Below are positions 27,811 through 36,978 of a DNA stretch of 64,000 nt, piece by piece (positions within the stretch are counted from its first letter, which is position 1; the number at the start of each line of letters is the position of its first letter). The stretch is taken from positions 186,001-250,000 of the forward strand of contig NZ_VTUZ01000002.1 of NCBI RefSeq assembly GCF_008369935.1. Direction: 5' to 3'. Made by a program: the position numbers and the translations under genes. The DNA comes from Paraburkholderia panacisoli (GTDB lineage: Bacteria > Pseudomonadota > Gammaproteobacteria > Burkholderiales > Burkholderiaceae). Under the pieces are notes generated by a model. The model was not told the origin of the DNA. It saw nothing but the letters and a program-made list of their open reading frames with translations, and made no database searches.

Positions 27811-27934
27811 TCACGCGCTGCTCGCAGCGCACTAGCTGCGTCGTGCTGCACATCACAGGCAAGCGAGCCGTGACGTCATCAGCGTTTTAGGGGACTCGCG
27901 CGCGCCCTTGGCGCGCCGTCCGGCGGGAGAAAAC

Positions 27935-29536
27935 ATGTCGCTTGCCGTGGTGCGCAGTCGCGCGCCGGCCTCCGGCCGCGCGCCCGAAGTAACCGTCGAG
28001 GTTCACCTCGCGAACGGATTACCCTCTTTTTCGATCGTCGGCCTTCCTGATCTGGAAGTGCGCGAAAGCCGCGAGCGCGTGCGCGCGGCGCTGCAAAACT
28101 GCGGCTTCGATTTCCCGGTCCGGCGCATCACCGTCAATCTCGCTCCCGCGGATTTGCCCAAGGAATCCGGCCGCTTCGATCTGCCGATCGCGCTCGGGAT
28201 ACTCGCCGCGAGCGGACAGATTCCCGCTGAATCCTTGCTGTATCGAGAGTTTGCCGGCGAACTGTCGCTGACGGGCGCACTGCGGCCGATGCGCGGCGCG
28301 TTCGCGATGGCTTGCGGGACCGCGCGCAGCGCTGTTGCCCAGAGCGGTAGTGCGGCGGCTTCGCTTTCATCGCTTTCCAGCGAGCCGGCAACGGCCCACA
28401 TCCCGCCGGACCGCATTCCACAGCTCTACCTCCCTGCGTCCAGCGCGGCGGAAGCGGCGCTCGTACCCGGCGTCGATGTCTACGGCGCAGCTGACCTGCC
28501 GTCGCTGTGCGCACATCTGACGGACACACCCGACGCGCGGCTCGCCCCCGTCGCCGCGCCGGACCTCGCGGATACCGGGCCCGCCCTCGTTCCTGACATG
28601 GCCGACGTGATCGGTCAGCGCGCCGCGCGGCGCGCGCTCGAAGTGGCTGCGGCCGGCGGGCATCACGTGCTGCTGATCGGGCCGCCCGGCGCGGGCAAGT
28701 CGATGCTCGCCGCCCGCCTGCCGGGCCTGCTGCCGCCGATGACCGACGACGAAGCGCTCAGCTCCGCCGCCCTGCTGTCCGCGAGCCGCGCCGGTTTCAG
28801 CCCGGCGCAGTGGCGGCAGCGGCCGTTTCGCGCGCCACACCATTCGTCGAGCGCGGCGGCCCTGGTCGGCGGACGCAATCCACCGCAACCCGGCGAAATC
28901 ACGCTTGCGCACCTGGGCGTGTTGTTTCTGGACGAGCTGCCCGAATTCGATCGCGTGGTCCTCGAAACGCTGCGCGAGCCACTCGAAGCTGGCCGCATCA
29001 CGATCTCGCGCGCCGCCTTGCAGGCGGATTTCCCGGCGGCCTGCCAATTGATCGCCGCGATGAACCCCTGTCCATGCGGATGGCGCGGCGACCCAGGCGG
29101 CCGCTGCCGCTGTACGGCGGAGATTGTGGCTCGCTATCTGCGCAAGCTGTCCGGCCCGCTGCTCGACCGGATCGACATCCAGCTCGAGATTCCGGCGCTC
29201 ACGCCGGCTGAGTTGTCGGCCCGGGCGACCACGACGGGCGAAGCGAGCGCGGCCATCGCGCGGCGGGTCTGCCTCGCGCGCGAGCGGCAATTGCTCAGGC
29301 AAGGCAAGACCAATCATGAACTGGCTGGACGTGAAGTGGACGAAGTCTGCCGTCCCGACCCGGCGGGTGAATCTCTGTTGCGCGAAGCCGGCGAGCGCTT
29401 CGGCTGGTCGGCGCGTGCTTACTACCGGGTGCTGAAGGTCGCGCGCAGCGTCGCCGATCTGGCCGGTTCAGCGATGCCGGGTGCCGCCCAGATCGCGGAA
29501 GCGATCCAATATCGCCGGGCTTTTGGCTCGGGATGA
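27935..29536 (+). CDS. comM: YifB/ComM family Mg-chelatase-like AAA+ ATPase
   Basis: A 533-residue protein. The N-terminal domain (MSLAVVRSRAP to about residue 170) is the Lon-S5-like fold of ComM with GLPSFSIVGLPDLEVRESRERVRAA. The AAA+ core has Walker A LLIGPPGAGKSMLAARLPG and Walker B VLFLDELPEFDR, and a Cys-rich loop NPCPCGWRGDPGGRCRC follows. ComM is a hexameric helicase that helps branch migration during natural transformation. The ATG at 27935 has GGGAGA about six bases upstream. With comF also present, uptake of DNA is plausible, but no pilus genes are in view. Confidence 0.96.
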   Translation: MSLAVVRSRAPASGRAPEVTVEVHLANGLPSFSIVGLPDLEVRESRERVRAALQNCGFDFPVRRITVNLAPADLPKESGRFDLPIALGILAASGQIPAESLLYREFAGELSLTGALRPMRGAFAMACGTARSAVAQSGSAAASLSSLSSEPATAHIPPDRIPQLYLPASSAAEAALVPGVDVYGAADLPSLCAHLTDTPDARLAPVAAPDLADTGPALVPDMADVIGQRAARRALEVAAAGGHHVLLIGPPGAGKSMLAARLPGLLPPMTDDEALSSAALLSASRAGFSPAQWRQRPFRAPHHSSSAAALVGGRNPPQPGEITLAHLGVLFLDELPEFDRVVLETLREPLEAGRITISRAALQADFPAACQLIAAMNPCPCGWRGDPGGRCRCTAEIVARYLRKLSGPLLDRIDIQLEIPALTPAELSARATTTGEASAAIARRVCLARERQLLRQGKTNHELAGREVDEVCRPDPAGESLLREAGERFGWSARAYYRVLKVARSVADLAGSAMPGAAQIAEAIQYRRAFGSG

Positions 29537-29868
29537 AGAGAAAAATATGCTGTCAAGACTTGACTTATGCACATGTACGCGCTCCCGATAGATTTTGATA
29601 CATCTGAAAGGCGCATCGAAAGTCGCCTCCCAAAGCCTTTGATTTGATTGATTTTTTTAAAACGGTGCACACGGGCGACCGCTGACAGAATGCCCACGGG
29701 ATGGGCATCTACGGCAAATGGCGTCGAGTTCTCAACAGAGTTATCCACAGGCGCGTCGCGAAAGTGGAAAACTTCAACGTAAACCGGGAATTAGCGCGTG
29801 ATGCTGCGAAGGAACTTTCACTGCCCGCGGCAATCCATCACGCGCCGAATCGGCCAAAAATGCCGATT
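29537..29868. other. AT-rich convergent intergenic region with one DnaA box
   Basis: A 332-base gap between convergent genes. It is visibly richer in A+T than its surroundings (for example around 29636-29665) and holds one perfect DnaA box, TTATCCACA, at 29741-29749. No gene, RNA or clear hairpin terminator was recognised. Confidence 0.5.
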
Positions 29869-30387
29869 TCAATACAGCTGGAACGACGAAAAAAACTGGT
29901 CGACCTGTTCCTGCGGCAACGGCTTGGAAGCGATGATCGCCGCCTGGTAGACATGCCGTCCGCGCGCCGCCAGCCGCGCGTAGACGGTGCGCATTTCGTG
30001 CTGCGAGCCTGCTTCGCCGCTCAGCTTCATTTCGAGCCCCGGCACCTTGCCGCCTGCGGCGAGCGGGATTTGGACCGCATGCGCATCCGGCGCCGCGCCT
30101 ACGTTACGGGCGAGGCCGTCGCGCAGAAAATCGAGCGCGGCGCGCTGGGTGACTTCGTGGTCGTCCGGCAGCATCACCGTACCGACCGCGAACACCGCGT
30201 TGCCCGCCTCGGCTGTCTGCATAGCCATCTGCATCGGCGCGCCGTCGATTTGCACCGCGCGCTGATCGTTGCCCGGCTTCGCCGGAAAGTCGACGGTGTA
30301 GCCATTGTCGTTGTTCATGATGGTGCGCCAGTCGAAAGTCGGCGAGCAGGCACTCAGCGCGACGCCGAGCGCCAGCGTGCCGAGCAC
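29869..30387 (-). CDS. Putative lipoprotein of unknown function
   Basis: About 172 residues from GTG 30387. A short hydrophobic segment ends in the lipobox ALSAC, so the mature protein should be lipid-anchored at Cys. The remainder (PTFDWRTIMNNDNGYTVDFPAKPGND to QVDQFFSSFQLY) looks like a small soluble domain of a kind seen in Burkholderia hypothetical lipoproteins. The start is uncertain: GTG 30387 leaves no basic residues before the hydrophobic core, and the next in-frame ATG is at 30549, adding 54 Arg-rich residues that do not look real. No function can be assigned. It is convergent with comM and divergent from the TlpA-like gene. Confidence 0.7.
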   Translation of the reverse strand: MLGTLALGVALSACSPTFDWRTIMNNDNGYTVDFPAKPGNDQRAVQIDGAPMQMAMQTAEAGNAVFAVGTVMLPDDHEVTQRAALDFLRDGLARNVGAAPDAHAVQIPLAAGGKVPGLEMKLSGEAGSQHEMRTVYARLAARGRHVYQAAIIASKPLPQEQVDQFFSSFQLY

Positions 30388-30721
30388 CGCACGCCCCCGC
30401 GGCAGTCCCGAAGAAGCGCCTGGAGAACCGGCCGGCCGCGTCTCAGCGGACGGATCACGCCGGCAGCGGCTACCCAGGACAAAACACAAAGGGATTCGGG
30501 ACAGAAAATGGCAAACGCGGCGGCTAACGCGGCAAGCAACTCGGAACATGGGGACAGAAGATCAGACTGACCAGAACGTAAAACCCTATTATCCGCTGCC
30601 GACTCCGCTCCTGCCGCGCCAGCGGAATGGAGCTACAATAACGGCGCCATCCTGCACCGGGGCTAGCGCCCCAACCGACCCACTGTCCCGCGCGCTCCGC
30701 GCGACTCCCGAGGTTCTGTTC

Positions 30722-31246
30722 ATGAGCTCCAACCCCTCCGCCGCCCGGCGCGCGAACCCGCTTCGCTACCTCATCGCGGCTGCCGTGGCCATCGCGCTGG
30801 CCGTCGCCGGGTATTTCGCGTTTGCCGGCCAACAGCGCGTGCCCGATGCGACCTTCACGCTGCTGTCCGGCCAGAAGCTCACGACCGCCGACCTCAAAGG
30901 CAAGGTCTACCTCGTCAACTTCTGGGCGACGAATTGCGACACCTGCATGAAAGAGATGCCGCAGATGGTCGAGACCTATAACCGCTTCAAGGGGCAGGGC
31001 CTCGAATTCGTCGCGGTCGCAATGAATTACGACGCGCCGATGTACGTGACCAATTACACGCAAACGCGTCAGTTGCCGTTCAAGGTTGCGATGGACGACG
31101 GCTCGGCCGCCAAGCAGTTCGGCAACGTGCAGCTCACGCCAACCACGTTCCTGATCGACAAAGACGGCAAGATTCTGAAGCGCTACGTCGGTGAGCCGCA
31201 GTTCGCGGAACTCGACCAGTTGCTGGAAAAAGCGCTGAAGGCGTAA
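30722..31246 (+). CDS. TlpA-like membrane-anchored thiol:disulfide oxidoreductase
   Basis: A 174-residue protein with an N-terminal anchor helix (about residues 16-36) and a thioredoxin-fold domain. The redox pair is CDTC in LVNFWATNCDTCMKEMPQMV, and the cis-Pro segment is LTPTTFLIDKDGKI. Proteins of this type act in the periplasm, often in cytochrome c maturation or disulfide reduction. CDTC is unlike the usual CPPC of TlpA/ResA. The ATG at 30722 gives the cleanest anchor. The gene stands alone and converges with dctD. Confidence 0.92.
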   Translation: MSSNPSAARRANPLRYLIAAAVAIALAVAGYFAFAGQQRVPDATFTLLSGQKLTTADLKGKVYLVNFWATNCDTCMKEMPQMVETYNRFKGQGLEFVAVAMNYDAPMYVTNYTQTRQLPFKVAMDDGSAAKQFGNVQLTPTTFLIDKDGKILKRYVGEPQFAELDQLLEKALKA

Positions 31247-31314
31247 CGCCAGCCAGCCCATTCTGAACCGATCAGATTCAAACGCGCCGGCATCGCCTCG
31301 TGCCGCCGGCGCCG

Positions 31315-32682
31315 TCACTTCTCAGCGCTCCCCTCCCCTTTGGCCGCAAGGCCATACCGCTTGATCTTCTCGTAGAGCGTGGCTTTGCCGAGCTGCAGCT
31401 TGTCCGCCGCCGCCGCGACCACGCCCCCCGCCTCCTCCAGCGCTTGCGCGATCATCGCCCGCTCGAATTGCTCGACGCGCTCCTTCAACGGCTGCGTGGC
31501 CGCGCCGTCGTCGGCGAAAGACATGACCGGATCGTCGGCGACGCCGAGCACGAAGCGATCGGCGGCATTGCGCAGTTCCCGCACGTTGCCGGGCCAGTCG
31601 CGCTGCATCAGGCTCGCGCGCTGGCGATCGGTGAGGATCGGCGCGGCCCGCTGATAGCGCACCGCCGCATCCAGCAGGAAGTGTTCGAAAAGCGGCACGA
31701 TGTCCTCGCGACGCTCGCCCAGCGGCGGCAACGCGATCGTCACCACATTCAGCCGGTACAGCAGATCGCGCCGGAACGAACCGTCCGCGACATGCTCGGC
31801 CATGTCGCCTTTGGCCGCGGCGACTATGCGGCAATTCACGCGAATCGGCTGGTTCGAGCCTAGCCGCTCCAGCACGCCGTCCTGCAACACACGCAGCAAC
31901 TTGACCTGCAACGCGAGCGGCGTGCTCTCGATCTCATCGAGAAACAGCGTGCCGCCCGATGCATGTTCGAGCTTGCCGATTCGCCGTTTTGCCGCGCCGG
32001 TGAAAGCGCCCGGCTCGTAGCCGAACATCTCCGACTCGAACATCGGCTCCGGCAGCGCGCCGCAGTTCACCGCGATAAACGGCTTGTCACGCCGCGGCGA
32101 CAACTCGTGCAGACTGCGTGCGATCAACTCCTTGCCCGCGCCGGTGTCGCCATTGATCAGCACGGAAGCGTCGGTCGGCGCGATATTCGCGATCAGCCTG
32201 CGCACCTGTTCGATCGCGGGACTGCGGCCGATGATCCGCGGCGCCACCGTGCCCTGCCCGGCCAACTCGCGACGCAACGCGAGGTTTTCCAGCACCAGCT
32301 TGCGGCGCTCCAGCGCGCGCCTGACGGTTTCGATCAGCCGCTCGGACGCGAACGGCTTTTCGATGAAGTCATACGCGCCGTCGCGCATGGCCTGCACGGC
32401 CATCGAAATATCGCCGTGGCCCGTGACGAGGATCACCGGCACATCGGGTGCGCGCTCGTGGCACTGCGCGAGCAGATCGAGACCGCTCGCGCCGGGCAGG
32501 CGAATGTCGCTGACGATCACGCCGGAGAAATCCGCGCTGATCATCTTCGCCGCGGCCTCCACCGACGCATGGCCGATCACCTCGAAGCCCGCCAGTTGCA
32601 GACTCTGCACGCTGGCGCGCCGCACCAGTTCGTCGTCTTCGATATACAGCACTTGCAGGCCGTCGTTCATCGCGTTTTCCAT
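31315..32682 (-). CDS. dctD: DctD-like sigma-54-dependent response regulator
   Basis: A 455-residue NtrC-family protein: receiver domain (residues about 8-120) with the phospho-Asp in GVIVSDIRLPGASG, a sigma-54 interaction AAA+ domain with Walker A NGDTGAGKELIARS, an intact GAFTGA loop (GYEPGAFTGAAKRR) and Walker B GGTLFLDEI, and a C-terminal Fis-type helix-turn-helix (KLQLGKATLYEKIKRYGL). It should activate dctA when phosphorylated by DctB. The start is ATG 32682, or ATG 32670 four codons in. It begins six bases after the dctB stop, at the end of a dctA-dctB-dctD operon. Confidence 0.94.
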   Translation of the reverse strand: MENAMNDGLQVLYIEDDELVRRASVQSLQLAGFEVIGHASVEAAAKMISADFSGVIVSDIRLPGASGLDLLAQCHERAPDVPVILVTGHGDISMAVQAMRDGAYDFIEKPFASERLIETVRRALERRKLVLENLALRRELAGQGTVAPRIIGRSPAIEQVRRLIANIAPTDASVLINGDTGAGKELIARSLHELSPRRDKPFIAVNCGALPEPMFESEMFGYEPGAFTGAAKRRIGKLEHASGGTLFLDEIESTPLALQVKLLRVLQDGVLERLGSNQPIRVNCRIVAAAKGDMAEHVADGSFRRDLLYRLNVVTIALPPLGERREDIVPLFEHFLLDAAVRYQRAAPILTDRQRASLMQRDWPGNVRELRNAADRFVLGVADDPVMSFADDGAATQPLKERVEQFERAMIAQALEEAGGVVAAAADKLQLGKATLYEKIKRYGLAAKGEGSAEK

Positions 32683-32688
32683 CTTGAT

Positions 32689-34692
32689 TCAGGAGCCCGT
32701 GGTCAGCGGGTCCGCCGGTGTGTTCGTCTGCACGCGCGCGCGGCGCAGCGTCAACACGAATAATGCACCGCCGTCCGGCGCGTTGCGCGCGACCAGCGTG
32801 CCGCCGCAATCGCGTGCGATCGACGAGGAGATTGCAAGGCCAAGGCCCAAGCCCTGGCCCATCTCCTTGGTCGTGAAGAACGGTTCGAACAGACGCGGCA
32901 GGACATCGTCGGGAATGCCGGGGCCGTTGTCGCTCACCGCGAATGACAGGTTTGCCTCCGCGACTTCGATTTCCACCACGATGCGCGGCGCGCTCATGCC
33001 GGCGGTCGCGTCGAGCGCATTGCCGAGCAAGTTGATCAGCACCTGTTCGAGCCGCAGATCGTCGCAATTCGCAATCAGCTCGGGATGGTCGTCGGCGAGA
33101 CTGAGCGGTGTGCGCGTGCCGCTCGCCGCATCAAGCAAGGTGAACTCGACTTCGACTCCCTGCAAACGCTTCTGCAGCAATCCGACGACGTTGCGCAGCG
33201 CCCGCACGACCGGCGCACGCGCATTGCGCGGCCGCGCCCGGCCGACGAACAGCTTCAACTGATTGGTGATCTTGCCCATCCGCTCCGTGAGCGCCGCAAT
33301 CGCTTCGAGATTCTCGCGCGCCGACGCCTGGTCGCCGCGTTCGAGCAGCACGCGCGTGTTGTCCGAGAAACCGCGCAAAGCGGCGAGCGGCTGATTCAGT
33401 TCATGCGTGATGCCGGCCGCCATCTGACCGAGGGCGGCGAGCTTGCTCGCCTGGATCAGCTCGTCGTGCGCGGCGCGCAATTCCTGCTCTGCGCGCGTGC
33501 GTTCGGCCACTTCCTTCTTCAACTGTTCGTTTGCCTCGGAAAGGTCCGCGGTGCGCTCGGCGACGCGCTGGTTCAGTTCCGCGTAGGCCTTTTGCAGCAA
33601 CGTGCGGCTGCGCATCACTTCGCGCACGCGAGCGCGGCGCATGCGCCAGTAGAACGCGAGCAGCACGATCGAGATATAGCCAAAACCGGTGACGATGGTC
33701 GCCTTGCGCGCATCGGCGTCGACTGGATCGACGGGCGACATCGTGATCAGATGCCAGTCCGGCTCGCCCATGCTGCGCCGCGACGCGAGATAGCGCGGCG
33801 CCTGGCGGCCGCCGCCGATGCGCACGATCTGCGCGTTGCCTTCGAGCGTGCGCTGGATCGTCACCGGCAGCGGCGGGATCGGCTGCTGCGCGTATTGACG
33901 TGCCTGGTAGATCGAATCGGCGACCGGCCCGGAGAGCGGCCGTATCGTGTGGTACTTCCACGCCGGCACCGACGACAGAAAGATCACACCGTGATCGTCG
34001 GTGACGACGAGCGGCTCGGACGCATCCGCGCCCTGAAACCATTCGAGATCCAGTTTGACCACCGCCACGCCGACGATCTTGCCGTCGCGCCGCACCGGCT
34101 GCGAGATGTAATAGCCCGGCGCCTGCGAAATCGTGCCGATGCCGAAGAAGCGCCCCACGCGGCCGTCGATCGCATCGAGAAAATATGGCCGGAACTGATA
34201 GCCCGCGCCGATGAAGCTGCCCGGCCCGCGCCAGTTGCTGGCGGCGACGCAATAGCCGTCAAGCGGAATGATGTACGTGACCGTCGCCCGCGCATGAAGG
34301 TTGAGGTCTTCGAGATAGAGATTGGCGCGCTTGACGTTGACCGCACTGGGATCGACGAGCACGTCCTGCACGATGGGATGCTCGGCGAGCAGATACGGCA
34401 GCGATTCGTAACGTTCGAGCGTGCTTTTCAGCGCGCTGGCGGTGCGCTCGACGCGCACGGCGGCATTGCGCCGCAAGTTGTCGATCCCGCTTTGCCACGC
34501 GATGCTATAGGTCAGCCAGCATGCCGCCGCGAGCCCGGCAACGAGCGCGAAGAGGATCAGCAGGCGGCGCGTCACGTTGGTCATGTCCGTTCGGTAGGGA
34601 TCGGACATTGTGGCATAAGGCGGCGCGCCGGCGGCGCCAGCTTCGCTGGCCAGCGGCGGCGCAGTGGATCGGCGCGGAGCACCCGGTTTCAT
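32689..34692 (-). CDS. dctB: DctB-like C4-dicarboxylate sensor histidine kinase
   Basis: A protein of up to 667 residues: a first transmembrane helix (LLILFALVAGLAAACWLTYS), a double-Cache periplasmic sensor domain of about 270 residues, a second helix (IVTGFGYISIVLLAFYW), a coiled coil (KAYAELNQRVAERTADLSEANEQL), the HisKA box MAAGITHELNQPLAALRG and an ATP-binding domain with DNGPGIPDDVL and GLGLGLAIS. This is the DctB layout, sensing external dicarboxylates. The start is uncertain; ATG at 34608 or 34584 would remove a Pro/Ala-rich leader. It lies between dctA and dctD. Confidence 0.93.
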   Translation of the reverse strand: MKPGAPRRSTAPPLASEAGAAGAPPYATMSDPYRTDMTNVTRRLLILFALVAGLAAACWLTYSIAWQSGIDNLRRNAAVRVERTASALKSTLERYESLPYLLAEHPIVQDVLVDPSAVNVKRANLYLEDLNLHARATVTYIIPLDGYCVAASNWRGPGSFIGAGYQFRPYFLDAIDGRVGRFFGIGTISQAPGYYISQPVRRDGKIVGVAVVKLDLEWFQGADASEPLVVTDDHGVIFLSSVPAWKYHTIRPLSGPVADSIYQARQYAQQPIPPLPVTIQRTLEGNAQIVRIGGGRQAPRYLASRRSMGEPDWHLITMSPVDPVDADARKATIVTGFGYISIVLLAFYWRMRRARVREVMRSRTLLQKAYAELNQRVAERTADLSEANEQLKKEVAERTRAEQELRAAHDELIQASKLAALGQMAAGITHELNQPLAALRGFSDNTRVLLERGDQASARENLEAIAALTERMGKITNQLKLFVGRARPRNARAPVVRALRNVVGLLQKRLQGVEVEFTLLDAASGTRTPLSLADDHPELIANCDDLRLEQVLINLLGNALDATAGMSAPRIVVEIEVAEANLSFAVSDNGPGIPDDVLPRLFEPFFTTKEMGQGLGLGLAISSSIARDCGGTLVARNAPDGGALFVLTLRRARVQTNTPADPLTTGS

Positions 34693-34740
34693 GACGGGCG
34701 TCCGCGGCCGTTACGGTTGGAGTCTGAACCGGCGCGCGGC

Positions 34741-36021
34741 TTAGGCGCTGGCCGGTTCTTTGACCGGCACGTCGCCGCGCAACGCGGCATTCAGCTTGTT
34801 GCGGTCCAGCTCCTTTTCCCATGCCGACACCACCACCGTTGCCACGCCGTTGCCGACGATGTTGGTCAGCGCGCGGCATTCGCTCATGAAGCGGTCGATG
34901 CCGAGAATCAGCACCATGCCCGACAGCGGAATGGTCGGCACCACCGCCAGCGTCGCGGCCAGCGTGATGAAGCCCGCGCCCGTCACGCCGCTCGCACCCT
35001 TCGAGGTCAGCATCGTCACCGCCAGCAGCGTGAGCTGCTGCATCCACGTGAGCTCGGTGTTGGTCGCCTGGGCGATGAACAGCACGGCCATCGTCATGTA
35101 GATGTTGGTGCCGTCGAGGTTGAACGAATAGCCGGTCGGCACCACGAGGCCCACCACCGAGCGCGAGCAACCGAGCTTTTCGAGCTTCAGCATCAGTTGC
35201 GGCAGCGCGGCTTCGGACGAGCTCGTGCCGAGCACGATCAGCATCTCTTCCTTGATGTACGCAACGAAGCGCAGGATGTTGAAGCCCACCAGGCGCGCGA
35301 TGATGCCGAGCACCACCACCACGAACACGATCGAGGTCAGATAGAACGTGCCGATCAGCTTGAGCATCGGCAGCAGCGAACCGATGCCGTACTTGCCGAT
35401 GGTGAACGCCATCGCGCCGAACGCGCCGATCGGCGCCAGCTTCGTGATGATGCGCACGATGCCGAACAGGATGTGCGAGAGACCTTCGATGAAGTTCGTC
35501 ACGACCTTGCCCTTCTCACCGGCTGTCGCGAGCACCGCGCCGAACAGCAGCGCGATCAGCAGGATCTGCAGGATTTCACCTTGCGCGAAAGCCGACGACA
35601 GCGTGTCCGGGATCAGATGCATCAGGAAGTCGACGGTGGTCTGGCCGTGCGCCTTCGCGGCATACGAGGCGACTGCCTTACCGTCGAGCGTGGCCGGATC
35701 GATGTTGAAGCCGGCGCCCGGGCGCAGCACGTGCGTGGCGAAGAGGCCGAGCACGAGCGCGAAGGTCGAGACGATTTCGAAGTACAGCAGCGCCTTGCCG
35801 CCCACGCGCCCAACCTTCTTCATGTCTTCCATGCCGGCGATACCCGTGACCACCGTGCAGAAGATGATCGGCCCGATCACCATCTTGATCAGCTTGATGA
35901 AGCCATCGCCGAGCGGCTTCATGTCGACGGCGAGGTTCGGGTAGTAGTGCCCGAGTGCAATACCGATGATGATGGCCACGATCACCTGGACGTACAGCAC
36001 TTTATAGAAAGGTTTCTTCAC
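34741..36021 (-). CDS. dctA: C4-dicarboxylate/proton symporter DctA
   Basis: A 426-residue DAACS-family transporter for succinate, fumarate and malate. Signature segments are [39 protein letters not shown] (the serine-rich hairpin), [29 protein letters not shown] and the helix with [19 protein letters not shown]. The start is GTG 36021 with AGGA about six bases upstream. It heads the dctA-dctB-dctD operon, which differs from the divergent dctA/dctBD order of rhizobia. A sigma-54 promoter lies about 190 bases upstream. Confidence 0.97.
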   Translation of the reverse strand: MKKPFYKVLYVQVIVAIIIGIALGHYYPNLAVDMKPLGDGFIKLIKMVIGPIIFCTVVTGIAGMEDMKKVGRVGGKALLYFEIVSTFALVLGLFATHVLRPGAGFNIDPATLDGKAVASYAAKAHGQTTVDFLMHLIPDTLSSAFAQGEILQILLIALLFGAVLATAGEKGKVVTNFIEGLSHILFGIVRIITKLAPIGAFGAMAFTIGKYGIGSLLPMLKLIGTFYLTSIVFVVVVLGIIARLVGFNILRFVAYIKEEMLIVLGTSSSEAALPQLMLKLEKLGCSRSVVGLVVPTGYSFNLDGTNIYMTMAVLFIAQATNTELTWMQQLTLLAVTMLTSKGASGVTGAGFITLAATLAVVPTIPLSGMVLILGIDRFMSECRALTNIVGNGVATVVVSAWEKELDRNKLNAALRGDVPVKEPASA

Positions 36022-36213
36022 GATGGTTCCTGCTGGGTGGAGATGAGCTCAAGGCCTGCCACACTGCGCATCACGCGAACGAAGATTCGTTACGCCCGTG
36101 CACGGCAATAGGCCGCGACAAGACGACGAATCTAGAAATACCGGGAAGGGAAATCGGACATCGTTGTCTCCTTGCTTTAGTTGTTGGACCGTTGCGGCCG
36201 CGTGATCTATTTC

Positions 36214-36228
36214 GCAAGGTCGATGCCA
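36214..36228 (-). promoter_or_regulatory. Sigma-54 (-24/-12) promoter of dctA
   Basis: On the minus strand the sequence reads TGGCATCGACCTTGC, one mismatch from TGGCAC-N5-TTGC with correct spacing. Transcription would start near 36202. DctA is a classic RpoN- and DctD-dependent gene, and dctB-dctD follow it directly, which supports the call. Confidence 0.85.
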
Positions 36229-36288
36229 GCTGAGTGACGCGCCTATGTATTTGATTTATGTAGTGTTTTTATATCAGCGATACGCATG

Positions 36289-36316
36289 CCGTCCGGGATT
36301 CCGGAAATCCGGACGG
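36289..36316. promoter_or_regulatory. Near-palindromic enhancer site, candidate DctD target
   Basis: A 28-bp near-palindrome: arms CCGTCCGG / CCGGACGG are perfect, the centre is TTCCGGAA, and only two of fourteen base pairs mismatch. It begins 60 bases upstream of the -24 element of dctA, a usual distance for a sigma-54 activator. A second TCCGGA-bearing block follows at 36325-36340. DctD binding is inferred from position only. Confidence 0.6.
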
Positions 36317-36464
36317 ACGCCGTCGGGGAATCCGGAATTCATTGAAGCGATGTCTCCGGGAAAACCCCGACGGGCTTGAGCATACGTGCCCGGCGGGTGC
36401 GCGGCTGCATTTGGCATATCGACGACGCTCGGCGCACTGCGCCGGCTCCATCGACTGCTGCATT

Positions 36465-36914
36465 TCATGGACGCATGGCCAGCATGTCGTGCGGCAACAG
36501 GTCGAGGCGATCCGTGCAGATCATATCGACGCCCCATTGCGCAAGCAGTTGCGCACGCGCCGGAGCGTTCACCGTGTAGGCCAGCACGCGCAGCCCCGCG
36601 GCACGGATTTGCGCTACCAGCGGCTCGCTCAAATACCGGTGGCTCGCGTGCAACGACACGCAGTCCAGTTCGCGCACGATGCGCAACCAGTCCGCCGGCA
36701 CCTGTTCGAACAGCATGCCGCGAGGCAGCGACGGCGCGGCGTCGCGCGCCGCGGTCAGCGCGTCGAACGAAAACGATGACAACAGCGGTGGCGTTTGCCC
36801 TTGCCACAGTGTCAACGCGCCACCTGCCACCAGCGTCCCGGTGAGTGCGTCGCGACCCGGACACGGCTTGATTTCGATGTTGCCGGCCGTCGCGCGCGCA
36901 TCGCTGCGCCGCAT
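36465..36914 (-). pseudogene. ugpQ: Decapitated glycerophosphodiester phosphodiesterase (ugpQ remnant)
   Basis: The frame encodes the C-terminal half of a UgpQ-type phosphodiesterase: GNIEIKPCPGRDALTGTLV, TPPLLSSFSFDALTAARDAAP, CVSLHASHRYL, AGLRVLAYTVNAPA and WGVDMICTDRLDLL. UgpQ is normally near 250 residues; similarity here begins at the strand corresponding to about residue 110 of E. coli UgpQ. The first half, with the catalytic HRG and ENT segments, is absent, and upstream codons (SRLSRMRRSDARATA) look unrelated. The break lies within about 100 bases of the phenol hydroxylase operon end. The remnant cannot be an active enzyme. It probably marks a rearrangement joint. Confidence 0.8.
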
Positions 36915-36978
36915 CCGCGAGAGTCGCGAGGCGCGTGCCGGCGAATTGCGCTGCGCGCCAGGCGCCAGCGTTCAGCGC

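Larger units (their letters stand above)
36022..36464. other. dctA upstream control region
   Basis: A 443-base non-coding stretch between dctA and the ugpQ remnant. It carries the dctA sigma-54 promoter (36214-36228), an AT-rich spacer and a palindrome block (36289-36340) that may bind DctD. The 5' untranslated leader of dctA would be about 180 bases; no riboswitch-like fold was recognised in it. Confidence 0.65.

Noticed and set aside
29537..29868. Possible replication origin
   Set aside because: Only one DnaA box is present, no dnaA, dnaN, parAB or gidA genes are nearby, and the AT-rich part is short.
33085..36111. A 1008-codon open frame on the plus strand opposite dctA and dctB
   Set aside because: It is antisense to two well-supported genes. 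Its product is rich in Arg, His and Asp with no domain, the usual result of high-GC codon bias on the opposite strand.
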